Positions 14,088-24,446 of a stretch of DNA of 53,112 nt are shown one piece after another. A program made the position numbers and the translations under genes. Within the stretch, counting starts at the first letter, position 1. Every line of letters starts with the position of its first letter. The stretch is taken from positions 1 to 53,112 of the forward strand of contig CALWPK010000008.1 in NCBI GenBank assembly GCA_944383415.1. The letters run 5' to 3'. Source of the DNA: an uncultured Clostridia bacterium (GTDB lineage: Bacteria; Bacillota; Clostridia; Christensenellales; UBA1242). The notes below the pieces were generated by a model. That model was given only the letters and a program-made list of their open reading frames with translations, was not told where the DNA came from and did not search any database.

Positions 14088-16364
14088 TTAATATTGAAAC
14101 GAAGATTTCACATACCACTTTCGCTTGTTTTTCGTGAGTTCACTATCCAATAAATTCATAAGATAGTCTTTCGGTTTGATCACAACTTCATCCGATTTAT
14201 TGTTTTGTTCGTCCATTAAATAATATGAAATTTCATTAAATTTAAAGATGTTGCTATCAGTGATATTGATCGTTTCTGATTGCTCAGAAATGTGCGCTAT
14301 TATTTCCTCGCTATTTTTCGTTTTTTTGTATAACTTGTATTCCTTATTCTTTTTTGTTGGAAATGAAATGTTCGCGCCCACTTTATCAAGTCCAATCTCT
14401 AAGTATAAATTATTGTTATTTTTTATTTCAATTGGTCTATTGTCAGTTTTGAAATAATCATACGCAATATAACGATCCAAATTTGTAGTAGGGGAGACTA
14501 TTCGATGATTTTCCTTTGCCTCCAAAACGTCATAAGGTAAATATTCAACATTTTCTGGTTTTTCAAAATCGGCAGGAGCACACTTTGAATATAAGTATTT
14601 TAAAATGTTTTTATTGATTTCAGTAGGTTCAACCGAACTCAGTAGGCTATCTGGTAGATAATTTTTCCTTAGATCGGCTATCCAAGTCAACATTGTGTGT
14701 TCGCTGGTATATGCGATGTTATATAGATCAGTGTTTTTCTCTCCATTATATGCCGTTCCTGTTTTGCTAGCAACAGGAAGATTCGGTGAATTTAAACGTT
14801 TCGATGTACCGCTTGTTGCACTGTCTTTTAAAATATCATTAATTATAAAACAATCTCCTTCATTGAATACATCTTCTAAATAATCGGTATATTCGTATAC
14901 AATATTTCCATCTTTATCTAAAATTTTATCCACAAACGAAAGGCTATGATATTGTCCCATATTTGCGAGAGTTAGATAAGCGGAAAGTAAATCGGTTAAT
15001 TGCACACCGTTTTTTAAACTTCCTAAAGCAAGGTTTAGATTTAGGTCAGATTTTTCAATTAATATATCGACATCAGATAAACAATCGCGAGAATTGTTGA
15101 ATCCTAGATATTCCAACGCTTTTACGCTAGGGATATTTAAGGAATGAGAAAGAGCATACCTAGTGGTTATATATCCGTGAAATGTCTTGTCGGCGTTGTT
15201 AGGTGAAAATCCATTATAATTAATTTTTTCATCTAAGATATATGTCGCAGGAGTCAATATATTGTGTATTATGCAAGGAAGATACACTGAAAATGGTTTT
15301 AGTGTCGATGCTGGTTGACGTCTTAGATTATGCAAATTGTAGTTGCTATTAGCAAAATATGATAGCACTTTTCCTGAATTGTCTACGACTATAGACAAAC
15401 TATCTAGATTTGCACCTGTTTCATTTTCACTAACGTTTAATTGCGAATTATTAATTCTTATAACTTCCTTTTGCAATTCATCATCTTTAAATGTGACGAT
15501 TTGATATTCTTTATTGATCAACTCGCGTTCGCTAATATTTAATAGTTTACATGCCTCAAATATTGCTTCTTCTTCATAGGAGTGATCTAGTTCGTTATAT
15601 GTTGAGAGTTTAATAGGAGAAGATAATACCTCTTTATATTCTTGTTCGCTAATGCTTCCCGCCTGATACATAGTTTTGGCGACAAAATTTTTCCTTTCTA
15701 CCGAGTTTTCATAATTAGTTTTTGGCGAATATCTTAATGGTGATTTGATTATACCCGCGAGACAGCACGCCTCATTTATTGTTAGATCCTTTGCAGACTT
15801 GTTGAAATAGATCTTGCTAGCATTTTCTATCCCATAGGCATTTGAGCCAAAATATATGGTGTTTAGATACATTTCTAAAATTTCATCTTTTGAAAACTCT
15901 TTTTCCATTTTGATAGATAAAACAATTTCTTGAATTTTCCTTGAATATGTCTTTTCATTACTCAATAGTGCATTTTTGATCAATTGTTGGCTAATAGTGG
16001 AGGCACCTTGCGATTTGCTTTGATTCATTAAATTCACCATGCCTGCTTTAATAATTCGCTTTAAATCATAGCCGTTATGAGAATAGAACCTCTTATCTTC
16101 AATATCTATAAATGCGTCTTTTACATATTCTGGCAAACTTTCAATTTCTACAATTGAACGATTTGTATTATAAAGCGTATTATCCATTCCTGTAGAAGAA
16201 TAAACTTTTACTCCATTGTTTAAATTGGTTAGTTTATTTATATCTAGGTCATATTTGTTATAAATTATTGACACGGTAATTGCAAAGGCAAGAAATAAAA
16301 AACTTATTATAATCGCTATAATTAACAATATTTTCATACTCTTCTTATGCTTCAAATTTTTCAT
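14088..16364 (-). CDS. Class A penicillin-binding protein (transglycosylase/transpeptidase)
   Basis: A bifunctional peptidoglycan polymerase of 758 residues: one N-terminal signal-anchor helix (about 10-35), a glycosyltransferase domain (GT51) with IEDKRFYSHNGYD and GASTISQQLIKN, and a transpeptidase domain with PASTLKPF (the SxxK serine), SHSLNIPSVK (SxN) and ASKTGTAYN (KTG). The C-terminus extends into a beta-rich region of about 130 residues. It acts on the outer face of the membrane. The ATG at 16364 is preferred; a TTG 24 bp upstream is the only longer start. No clear Shine-Dalgarno site is seen. It is divergent from miaB, sharing a short AT-rich intergenic region. Confidence 0.92.
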   Translation of the reverse strand: MKNLKHKKSMKILLIIAIIISFLFLAFAITVSIIYNKYDLDINKLTNLNNGVKVYSSTGMDNTLYNTNRSIVEIESLPEYVKDAFIDIEDKRFYSHNGYDLKRIIKAGMVNLMNQSKSQGASTISQQLIKNALLSNEKTYSRKIQEIVLSIKMEKEFSKDEILEMYLNTIYFGSNAYGIENASKIYFNKSAKDLTINEACCLAGIIKSPLRYSPKTNYENSVERKNFVAKTMYQAGSISEQEYKEVLSSPIKLSTYNELDHSYEEEAIFEACKLLNISERELINKEYQIVTFKDDELQKEVIRINNSQLNVSENETGANLDSLSIVVDNSGKVLSYFANSNYNLHNLRRQPASTLKPFSVYLPCIIHNILTPATYILDEKINYNGFSPNNADKTFHGYITTRYALSHSLNIPSVKALEYLGFNNSRDCLSDVDILIEKSDLNLNLALGSLKNGVQLTDLLSAYLTLANMGQYHSLSFVDKILDKDGNIVYEYTDYLEDVFNEGDCFIINDILKDSATSGTSKRLNSPNLPVASKTGTAYNGEKNTDLYNIAYTSEHTMLTWIADLRKNYLPDSLLSSVEPTEINKNILKYLYSKCAPADFEKPENVEYLPYDVLEAKENHRIVSPTTNLDRYIAYDYFKTDNRPIEIKNNNNLYLEIGLDKVGANISFPTKKNKEYKLYKKTKNSEEIIAHISEQSETINITDSNIFKFNEISYYLMDEQNNKSDEVVIKPKDYLMNLLDSELTKNKRKWYVKSSFQY

Positions 16365-16416
16365 CAATGTATTATTTGCAAAATGCAAAATTTAATAAGT
16401 ATTTTGCCAATTTTAG

Positions 16417-16445
16417 TTGAAAAATCCTTTATATTATATTATAAT
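16417..16445 (+). promoter_or_regulatory. Promoter of the miaB-mutS-mutL-miaA cluster
   Basis: TTGAAA (16417-16422), an exact 17-bp spacer and TATAAT (16440-16445) lie 10 nt before the miaB ATG. The predicted message has a leader of only a few nucleotides. Confidence 0.7.
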
Positions 16446-16455
16446 AATATTTATT

Positions 16456-17781
16456 ATGAATAGTTATCAAGGAAAGACATTTAATGTAGTTACTTATGGT
16501 TGTCAGATGAATGTACACGAATCAGAAAAAATTCGTGGAGTTTTGTCTAGTCTAGGGATGCAAGAAATTGAAGATATTGAATCTGCGGATGTGGTTGTGT
16601 TTAATACTTGTTGCATCCGCGAAGGGGCAGAGGATAGGGCGTATAATAATGTAATGGCACTAAGACCGATCAAGGAAAAGAATCCAAGCAAAATCATAAT
16701 TCTCTGCGGATGTATGCCTCAGCAACCGAAAGGAAAATACAAACTCAAAGAAAGACTGCCTTTTGTTGATATAATTATAGGGACACATAACGTCAACCAG
16801 TTGGATCAATACCTTTTGAAATATGCGATGACCAAAGAGCATATTTATGACATCATTGAAAAGCCAATAGGTAGTTTAGACAATAACAATTGTGTGCGAG
16901 ATGATAAAATCAATGCCTATGTCAACATAATTTATGGTTGCAATAAGTTTTGCACTTATTGTATTGTACCTTATGTGCGAGGCAGAGAAAAGAGTAGGAC
17001 ACCTCAAGATATCTATAGAGAGGTGAAAGATCTTGTTCAAAATCAGGGTTATAAATACATAACATTACTTGGTCAGAATGTCAATTCGTATGGAAAAGAT
17101 TTGAAAGAGAAGATGTCTTTCAGCGAATTATTGACATATCTTTGTCAAATTGAGGGAGATTTTAAAATCAAGTTTATGACATCTCATCCTATGGATCTCG
17201 GTGACGATTTGATCAAAGTAATGAAACAAGAGAGCAAAGTAGCAAAGGCATTACATCTCCCAGTCCAGTCAGGCAGTTCGCATATTTTGGAAAAAATGAA
17301 TAGGCATTACGACATCAAACACTATATGTCAATTATCAAAAAATTAAAACGCGCTATTCCAAACATCTCTTTGTCTACCGATATAATAGTAGGTTTTCCT
17401 GGAGAGAGTGAAAAAGATTTCAATTTGACATTGAAATTGTTGAAAAAAGTCAAATATGACCAAGTCTTTGCCTTTATGTATTCAAAGAGGACTGGCACGC
17501 CCGCTGCCACATTTGACAATCAAATTGATGAAAAAGAAAAAAATATAAGGTTGAATAAATTATTAAGATTGCAAAAATTGATTCAAAAAGATCAAATCAA
17601 AAAATATTTCAACAAAACCTATGATTGTTTGATAAGGCATATTAATGGTATTGCTGTTGGTATAACGGATGGTGGCAAAGATATATATATTCCTAATTAT
17701 AAATATGTAAATCAAAACTACTTTGCAAAGGTCAAAGTAGAGGATATTCGTAATCACAAATTGTCAGGAGTAATAAAATGA
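16456..17781 (+). CDS. miaB: tRNA-2-methylthio-N6-isopentenyladenosine synthase
   Basis: A radical-SAM methylthiotransferase that adds the 2-methylthio group to i6A37 of tRNAs reading UNN codons. The N-terminal MTTase domain carries CQMNVHESE, NTCCIREGAE and CGCMPQ, the three cysteines binding the auxiliary 4Fe-4S cluster. The radical-SAM core has GCNKFCTYCIVPYVRGREKSR, with CxxxCxxC. The C-terminal TRAM domain is present. 441 residues is normal. The start is placed at 16456 because the homologous N-terminus begins there and a promoter lies just upstream. It overlaps mutS by 4 bp. MiaA, the enzyme making the i6A substrate, is encoded three genes downstream. Confidence 0.95.
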   Translation: MNSYQGKTFNVVTYGCQMNVHESEKIRGVLSSLGMQEIEDIESADVVVFNTCCIREGAEDRAYNNVMALRPIKEKNPSKIIILCGCMPQQPKGKYKLKERLPFVDIIIGTHNVNQLDQYLLKYAMTKEHIYDIIEKPIGSLDNNNCVRDDKINAYVNIIYGCNKFCTYCIVPYVRGREKSRTPQDIYREVKDLVQNQGYKYITLLGQNVNSYGKDLKEKMSFSELLTYLCQIEGDFKIKFMTSHPMDLGDDLIKVMKQESKVAKALHLPVQSGSSHILEKMNRHYDIKHYMSIIKKLKRAIPNISLSTDIIVGFPGESEKDFNLTLKLLKKVKYDQVFAFMYSKRTGTPAATFDNQIDEKEKNIRLNKLLRLQKLIQKDQIKKYFNKTYDCLIRHINGIAVGITDGGKDIYIPNYKYVNQNYFAKVKVEDIRNHKLSGVIK

Positions 17782-20342
17782 GAGAACGAAAGACAAATAA
17801 GCCAGAAAAACTATCTCCAATGATGGTGCAATACCTAGCAACCAAAGAGCAATATAAAGATTGTATATTATTCTATCGCTTAGGTGATTTTTATGAAATG
17901 TTTTATGATGATGCAATTATTGCAAGTAAAGAATTGGATTTGACATTGACTGGAAAGGATTGTGGTACAAAAGAGCGGGCGCCAATGTGTGGCATTCCTT
18001 ATCACGCCTATGAGTCTTATGTCCAAAAATTAATAGAAAAAGGATATAAAGTTGCCATTTGCGAACAGATGGAAGAACCTGGCAAAAAATTGGTAAGAAG
18101 AGATGTGGTTAGGATTATTACACCGGGCACAGTGATAGATTCATCGATGTTGAATGAAAGTACAAATTCATATATAATGTGTGTTTATAAAGATAAAAAC
18201 ACAATATCTTACGCTTATAGTGATATTAGTACAGGAGAATTCAACGTAGGTGAATATACAGGAAAAAACTTCAAAAATTACATTAACGATCAAATCATAC
18301 GAGTTATGCCTTCCGAAATTATTTGTAATAGTGAAATGAAAATGATATCTGACGAGTTGCCTTGTGTACAGTCTAACGATAGATTCAAGTTTAATACCTA
18401 TTATGATTGGGCGTATAATTACTCGGACGCACAAAGAGCAATTTTGAAACAATACAATATAAATTCAATCAAAGGTTATGATTTTGACTCAAAATATTGC
18501 ATTATCGCTATAGGGGCATTGCTTGAATATTTTTTAGAAACACAAAAAAGAGAATTGAGACATTTAAAGATGCCAAGACTTATTCGCGATGAGCAATTTA
18601 TGTATCTTGATACCAACACCAGAAGAAATCTAGAAATAGAGACAACAATGCGAGAGAATTCGCGCTATGGCAGTTTACTTTGGGTATTGGATAGCACTTG
18701 TACCAGTGGCGGATCGCGTATGTTGCGCAGTTGGATAAGACAACCCCTTCAAGACAAAGATGAAATTAACAAACGACTTGATATGGTAGAGGCAATCTAT
18801 TTAGACGCATTGATACGTGCCGATTTGAAAAACACACTTTCAAAAGTGCAAGATATAGAAAGAATCGTGGGCAAAATTGCTTATGGAAATTTCACTCCTA
18901 AAGACTGTATAGCACTTGCATCATCGTTGTCTCAAACACCAAATCTTAAGAAAATTTTGATGCGCTCAAGCAATAAATATATACAAGACTTAGCATCGAG
19001 ATTGACAGACACACGAGAGATATCTGACTTAATATTCAGCACAATTTCAGAGAATCCGCCTGCCATTATGAAAGATGGGGGATATATTCGATCAGGTTTC
19101 AATGAATCTTTGGATAGACTTCGAAATATGAAGAGCAACGCAGAAGATTATATATTACAGATGCAAGCACGAGAAAGAGAGGCAACAGGTATCAAGAATT
19201 TAAAGATAGGATACAATAAAGTTTTCGGTTACTACATTGAAATAAGTAAAATTTACAATGATTTAATTCCATTCAATTATATCAGGAAACAAACGGTCTC
19301 CAACAACGAGAGGTACATTACTGAGGAATTGAAAAAATTTGAAGAAGAAGTGTTGACGAGTCACGAGGAAGCATTGAAATTGGAGGAAAAAATCTTTGAC
19401 AATCTCAAATCTCAATTATTAGAAAACACTTCGGTTATGCAAAATATTGCCATAACTATATCTACAATTGATTGTATTTATTCATTGAGTGTCGTCGCTA
19501 CGGAAAATGATTATGTCAAACCAAATATTACTGATGGGAAACAGATAAACATTGTTGAAGGCAGACATCCAGTGGTAGAAAAAATGATTAAAAGTTCCGA
19601 TTTTATTCCTAACGATTGTAAATTAAATGACACCGATCAGCGAACTATGATTTTAACCGGTCCTAATATGGCGGGAAAATCGACATATATGAGGCAGGTT
19701 GCTTTGATAGCGTATCTAGCACATATTGGCAGTTTCGTTCCAGCAAAAAGCGCTGACATCTGCATTGTTGATCGAATTTTCACTCGCATTGGTGCTAGCG
19801 ATGATTTGGCTGTTGGGCAATCCACTTTTATGGTCGAAATGATAGAAGTTGCCAATATTTTAAATTATTGTACAAACAATAGTTTGATTATTTTAGATGA
19901 GGTAGGTAGAGGCACGTCTACGTTTGACGGACTATCTATCGCTTGGGCAGTCGTTGAATATCTATCAAAAAAATTAAAAGCCAAGACTTTATTTGCCACA
20001 CATTATCACGAATTGATGCAATTAGAAGGTCTATATGATGGAGTGAAGAATTTTTGTATTTCGATCAAGGAAATAGGTGGAAAGTTGGTATTCTTACGTA
20101 AGATTATGCGTGGCAGTGCAACGAAAAGTTATGGTATAGAGGTTGCTAGTCTTGCTGGAATACCTGACGAGATAATTAATCGAGCAAAAGAATTGATGAA
20201 AGAATTTGAAAGCGAAAAAATGAATGACAACGCTCAAATAGAAAGTGAAATTATTGATACATTACGTGATATTGATATCAACAAACTTTCGCCAATGGTC
20301 GCATTCGATACATTAGCGCATCTTATCGAATTGGTTAAATAA
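17778..20342 (+). CDS. mutS: DNA mismatch repair protein MutS
   Basis: Recognises mispaired bases and recruits MutL. The 854-residue protein shows the N-terminal mismatch-binding domain (FYRLGDFYEMFYDDA, where the Phe and Glu of the F-x-E motif are visible), connector, lever and clamp domains, and the C-terminal ABC ATPase with Walker A GPNMAGKSTYMRQ at about residue 628, signature STFMVEM, Walker B LIILDEVGRGTSTFDG and the switch histidine in FATHYHEL. The start overlaps the miaB stop (ATGA), with GGAG in miaB as ribosome-binding site. mutL follows after 15 bp. Confidence 0.97.
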   Translation: MRERKTNKPEKLSPMMVQYLATKEQYKDCILFYRLGDFYEMFYDDAIIASKELDLTLTGKDCGTKERAPMCGIPYHAYESYVQKLIEKGYKVAICEQMEEPGKKLVRRDVVRIITPGTVIDSSMLNESTNSYIMCVYKDKNTISYAYSDISTGEFNVGEYTGKNFKNYINDQIIRVMPSEIICNSEMKMISDELPCVQSNDRFKFNTYYDWAYNYSDAQRAILKQYNINSIKGYDFDSKYCIIAIGALLEYFLETQKRELRHLKMPRLIRDEQFMYLDTNTRRNLEIETTMRENSRYGSLLWVLDSTCTSGGSRMLRSWIRQPLQDKDEINKRLDMVEAIYLDALIRADLKNTLSKVQDIERIVGKIAYGNFTPKDCIALASSLSQTPNLKKILMRSSNKYIQDLASRLTDTREISDLIFSTISENPPAIMKDGGYIRSGFNESLDRLRNMKSNAEDYILQMQAREREATGIKNLKIGYNKVFGYYIEISKIYNDLIPFNYIRKQTVSNNERYITEELKKFEEEVLTSHEEALKLEEKIFDNLKSQLLENTSVMQNIAITISTIDCIYSLSVVATENDYVKPNITDGKQINIVEGRHPVVEKMIKSSDFIPNDCKLNDTDQRTMILTGPNMAGKSTYMRQVALIAYLAHIGSFVPAKSADICIVDRIFTRIGASDDLAVGQSTFMVEMIEVANILNYCTNNSLIILDEVGRGTSTFDGLSIAWAVVEYLSKKLKAKTLFATHYHELMQLEGLYDGVKNFCISIKEIGGKLVFLRKIMRGSATKSYGIEVASLAGIPDEIINRAKELMKEFESEKMNDNAQIESEIIDTLRDIDINKLSPMVAFDTLAHLIELVK

Positions 20343-20357
20343 ATTTTAGGAGGATTT

Positions 20358-22280
20358 ATGTCTATTAATATTCTTGATAGTCTGGTCATCAATAGAATCT
20401 CTGCAGGAGAGGTGGTAGAGAGTCCTTTTTCTATTGTAAAAGAATTAATAGACAATTCAATAGACGCTGGTGCTACCAAAATTAGCATTGAGATTAAGAA
20501 TGGCGGTATTGATTCTATAATTGTCAAAGACAATGGTAAGGGAATTGACTATGACGATATCAAAAAGGCATTCTTGCCACACGCTACTAGCAAAATAAAA
20601 GATGTCGATGACCTTGATTCTATTTCAACGCTCGGTTTCAGAGGTGAAGCACTTGCCAGTATTTCAAACGTTAGTCAGACAAATATGATTACTAAGACCG
20701 AGATTTCTGAATGTGCATATTCAATTGATGTTAATGGTGGGGTATTCGGTGAAATTAGTCCAGTTAGTGGAGACACAGGGACAAAAATAGAAGTCAATAA
20801 TTTGTTTTTCAATACTCCTGCAAGAAGAAAATTTTTGAAAAAACCAAAGCAAGAAGAAAATTTGATTACGAACATAATATCAAGATATATTTTAGCACAC
20901 CCTAGTATAATGTTTAGATATATCGTTGATGGAAAAACGATTTATCAATCACTAGGCAAATCACTTTTAGATGCAATATATTGTGTATATGGCGAAGAAA
21001 CTACCCATAATATTATGCTAGTTGAAAAATCTTTGGGCAACTTAAAATTGACAGGATATGTATCAAAAGTTGGCTTTAGCAAACCAAATACAACCTATCA
21101 AACATTGATAATCAATTCGAGATATGTAGTAGATGAGATTGTGTCCAAAGCGGTATATATGGCGTTCGAAGAATATTTAATGACCAGGCAATTTCCGTTT
21201 TATGTATTGAATTTGACTATGCCTACGGTGGACATTGATGTCAATGTTCATCCGAACAAAATGAATGTGAAGTTTGCGTATCCATCCAAAATCTATGACT
21301 TAGTTTATACTGCGACTCGTTCGTCAATATATCAGTTTTTAAATCCAAATAAAAATACGATCGTAAACATTGAAGAAATTGAAAAACCGACAGAAAATTT
21401 AATTAAAACTGACATCAATTCCCTGAAAGAAATCACTATTGAACCGAACAAAAATACTTTCAACAATTCGGGCTTTATAGAACTAAGACAAACAACATAT
21501 AATCCTATCACTATATTTGATATCAAAAATGACGATATAGCAAGAAATAATATTGGGGAAGAAGATGTAAAATTTAATCAAGTCAATCGAAGTGTGGAAG
21601 CAATTATAGACGTCGATAAAAGTATTGATTTTGACCAAAATGAAAAAATATTATCCGACAATAATGAAAATATCAAAACTAATATATATAAAAATGTGGA
21701 AGATTTCCTTGATTATAAAATTGTTGGCGAACTATTTAATGAATTTATAATTCTAGAAAAACAGGACAAAATGTTTTTGCTCGATTTTCACGCTGGACAC
21801 GAAAGATTAAATTATGATAAATTGACAAAAATGGTTAACGATAGGGAATTAATTATTCAAGATTTATTAATTCCTTATACTCAAGAATTGAGTCAGATAG
21901 AAATAGATTTCATTATGCAATTGAAGCCTGAATTAAAAAATTTAGGTTTTGATATAGATAGATTTTCTGAAAATAAAATTATTATAAACTCTGTGCCAAT
22001 GCAATTGAAGGATATTAATTTAAAAACTTTTGTGGACGATTTGGTACACGATATGAAAAATTTGAAGCCTAGTATGAACAATGAAATTCGCCATTATTTG
22101 ATGCAGAAAGCGTGCAAAAGCAGTGTGAAATCTGGAATGAAATTATCTGAAATGGAAATAAAAGAACTATTGAAAAATTTAGACATCAATAATCCTGTAT
22201 TATTGTGCCCGCACGGTAGGCCAGTGGTGACAGTTGTTACTCGTGCACAAATTGAAAAATGGTTTAAGAGAATAGTGTAA
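20358..22280 (+). CDS. mutL: DNA mismatch repair protein MutL
   Basis: GHKL-family ATPase of mismatch repair, 640 residues. ATP-binding motifs are ISAGEVVESPFSIVKELIDN, VKDNGKGID and GFRGEALASIS. A variable linker (about 340-440) precedes the dimerisation/endonuclease domain. The metal-binding endonuclease motif DQHA-x2-E-x4-E is changed to DFHAGHERLNYD (about 475), while ACKSSVKSGMKL and CPHGRPV are kept, so nuclease activity is probable but the motif is not canonical. TTAGGAGGATTT precedes the ATG. It lies between mutS and miaA as in many Clostridia. Confidence 0.95.
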   Translation: MSINILDSLVINRISAGEVVESPFSIVKELIDNSIDAGATKISIEIKNGGIDSIIVKDNGKGIDYDDIKKAFLPHATSKIKDVDDLDSISTLGFRGEALASISNVSQTNMITKTEISECAYSIDVNGGVFGEISPVSGDTGTKIEVNNLFFNTPARRKFLKKPKQEENLITNIISRYILAHPSIMFRYIVDGKTIYQSLGKSLLDAIYCVYGEETTHNIMLVEKSLGNLKLTGYVSKVGFSKPNTTYQTLIINSRYVVDEIVSKAVYMAFEEYLMTRQFPFYVLNLTMPTVDIDVNVHPNKMNVKFAYPSKIYDLVYTATRSSIYQFLNPNKNTIVNIEEIEKPTENLIKTDINSLKEITIEPNKNTFNNSGFIELRQTTYNPITIFDIKNDDIARNNIGEEDVKFNQVNRSVEAIIDVDKSIDFDQNEKILSDNNENIKTNIYKNVEDFLDYKIVGELFNEFIILEKQDKMFLLDFHAGHERLNYDKLTKMVNDRELIIQDLLIPYTQELSQIEIDFIMQLKPELKNLGFDIDRFSENKIIINSVPMQLKDINLKTFVDDLVHDMKNLKPSMNNEIRHYLMQKACKSSVKSGMKLSEMEIKELLKNLDINNPVLLCPHGRPVVTVVTRAQIEKWFKRIV

Positions 22281-22282
22281 AT

Positions 22283-23212
22283 ATGAAAAAGATTATTATC
22301 ATAACTGGGCTTACTGCCAGCGGGAAAAGTGAATTGGCTGACAGCACGGCAAAAAAATATAATGGTGCAATAATATCTGCAGATAGTGTTCAAATTTATA
22401 AGGGCTTAGATATAGGTAGTGCCAAAGAAAGTATAGATGTTCGCAAACAAATCCCACATTATTTAATTGATATAAAAAATTTTGATGAAGATTATGATGT
22501 AGGGCAGTTTGTTTTAGATTGTGAGAATGCTATAAACAATATCATTTCAAACGGACAACTTCCAATTGTTGTGGGTGGCACAGGATTATATATAAAGGCA
22601 TTAATCAATGGTTTCAATTTAGGTGAAAACAGGGCAAATTTAATATTTAGAGAAAAATATGAAAGGTTAGCCAACGAATTTGGCAAAGATTATGTTTGGA
22701 ATGAATTGTATAAATTAAATCCAGAAAAAGCAAAATCAGTGCATCCAAACAATTTAAAACGTGTTATTAGATACTTAGAATTAGAATTAAATAAATATGA
22801 TGAAAATACTCAATCGGTACAAAGTGGGTGCAATGCGAGCGGAAATAAAAGCGGAATTTTGAATAAATTTAAAGTGTTAAAATTGGCAATAATTGACGAT
22901 AGAAACGTCATCTACGATAAAATTAATAAACGAGTAGACAGAATGATAGAGCAGGGGCTAGAAAAAGAGATGTCAAATTTAATAAGAAATGGGGCAACTC
23001 GCAATACGCATTCCACGAATTCGATCGGATACAAAGAATGGTTTGATTATTTTGAAGGCAAGCAAGATTATCAAACTACTGTCAATTTGATAAAGCAACA
23101 CAGTAGAAATTATTGCAAAAGACAATTTACTTTTTTAAAGACCATACCGGATTTAACATTTTGTACCAAATCTGAGGCAGAAGAAAAAATAAAGGAGTTT
23201 ATGAATGATTAA
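22283..23212 (+). CDS. miaA: tRNA dimethylallyltransferase
   Basis: Transfers an isopentenyl group from DMAPP to A37 of tRNAs, making the substrate of MiaB. A P-loop (GLTASGKSELAD, residues about 8-19), SADSVQIYKGLDIGSAK and the conserved PHYLID segment are visible, as are GGTGLYIKALI and the C-terminal KQHSRNYCKRQFTFLK. The length of 309 residues is normal. The ATG is 3 bp after mutL, with only a weak AGAG-type ribosome-binding site, so translation probably depends on coupling to mutL. It overlaps the next gene by 8 bp. Confidence 0.96.
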   Translation: MKKIIIITGLTASGKSELADSTAKKYNGAIISADSVQIYKGLDIGSAKESIDVRKQIPHYLIDIKNFDEDYDVGQFVLDCENAINNIISNGQLPIVVGGTGLYIKALINGFNLGENRANLIFREKYERLANEFGKDYVWNELYKLNPEKAKSVHPNNLKRVIRYLELELNKYDENTQSVQSGCNASGNKSGILNKFKVLKLAIIDDRNVIYDKINKRVDRMIEQGLEKEMSNLIRNGATRNTHSTNSIGYKEWFDYFEGKQDYQTTVNLIKQHSRNYCKRQFTFLKTIPDLTFCTKSEAEEKIKEFMND

Positions 23213-24446
23213 TATAGATTTAAAAATTTTATCACTTGTCAATGAAAGTGAGATAGAGTGTAGTAAACAATTTGAAGAGATAGAAAAAATCGAATTTTCC
23301 AATCAATTAAAGGTCTTAAACGCATTCAATAAAAATCATATTCAAGCACATCACTTCATTGGAAGTAGCGGTTATGGGCACAATGATATCGGCAAGGAAA
23401 AGATCTCAGCCGTCTTTGCCGACATTTTTCATACAGAATCCGCATTTGTGAGTCCGCTAATTAGTTGTGGCACAGAGGCTATTAGTCAAACTTTATTTGG
23501 TTTACTTCGCCCAGACGATAGTATATTGTGCATTTCTGGCACGCCTTATGACACTTTAAAGCAAGTGATATATGGGGTAGAAGGGAAGAATGTAGGCTCG
23601 CTGAAAGATTACAATATAAATTATTACGAAGTTGATTTGCTTGATGGTGAATTTGATCATATTGAGATAAAGAACAAAATTAATTCGATCAAACCAAAAG
23701 TTGTATACATTCAAAGATCTAGAGGTTATTCTTTGCGAAATGCATTAAATATTGAGCAGATTAAAAATATTATATCTGATATCAAAACATATTCCAATGT
23801 AAATATCGTTGTTGACAATTGCTATGGTGAATTCACTGAAGAGTTGGAACCTACAGATGTTGGAGCCGATATTGTTGTAGGATCTCTATTGAAAAATATG
23901 GGTGGAGGAATAACTCCAACAGGTGGTTATATTGCAGGGAAAAAAGATCTGATTGAATTGATTTCATTCAAAATGACTAGCCCCGCACTGGGGGTGGATA
24001 CGGGGTCTTATGAACCTGGATACAAATCATTTTTTGAGGGCGTATTTATTGCCCCTCATATTGTGGCACAAGCAAAAAAATTGGTTGTGTTGGCTAGCAG
24101 AGTTTTATCAAAATTAGGATATAAAACGACACCAAACTATGATGATAAATTATCCGATATAGTTTGTTGCATACATTTTAACGATAAGAAAAAGTTGATT
24201 AAATTCACTCGTGCTATACAAATGTCAAGTGCAATTGATAGCGACTCGATCTTAGAACCAGGAGAAATGGATGGCTACGAAGATTTAATTATAATGGCAA
24301 GCGGAAGTTTCAATCAGGGCAGTAGTATTGAACTTAGTTGTGATGGACCAATGAGAGAACCCTATGCGGGTTATTTGCAAGGATGTCTAACTTATCAGCA
24401 CGGTAAAATAGGATTAATGAATGCTATAAAAGCGATATTGAATTAA
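23205..24446 (+). CDS. Methionine gamma-lyase family protein (aluminium resistance protein type)
   Basis: A PLP-dependent fold-type I enzyme of 413 residues, of the family annotated as aluminium resistance protein or methionine gamma-lyase family (YnbB type). The N-terminal half has HHFIGSSGYGHNDIGKEK. The PLP-binding region contains VDNCYGEFTE (the Asp that contacts the pyridine nitrogen) and GSLLKNMGGGITPTGGYIAG with the likely Schiff-base lysine. Its real substrate is uncertain. Presence directly after miaA matches the mutS-mutL-miaA-ynbB order of Firmicutes. AAGGAG precedes the start inside miaA. Confidence 0.88.
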   Translation: MINIDLKILSLVNESEIECSKQFEEIEKIEFSNQLKVLNAFNKNHIQAHHFIGSSGYGHNDIGKEKISAVFADIFHTESAFVSPLISCGTEAISQTLFGLLRPDDSILCISGTPYDTLKQVIYGVEGKNVGSLKDYNINYYEVDLLDGEFDHIEIKNKINSIKPKVVYIQRSRGYSLRNALNIEQIKNIISDIKTYSNVNIVVDNCYGEFTEELEPTDVGADIVVGSLLKNMGGGITPTGGYIAGKKDLIELISFKMTSPALGVDTGSYEPGYKSFFEGVFIAPHIVAQAKKLVVLASRVLSKLGYKTTPNYDDKLSDIVCCIHFNDKKKLIKFTRAIQMSSAIDSDSILEPGEMDGYEDLIIMASGSFNQGSSIELSCDGPMREPYAGYLQGCLTYQHGKIGLMNAIKAILN

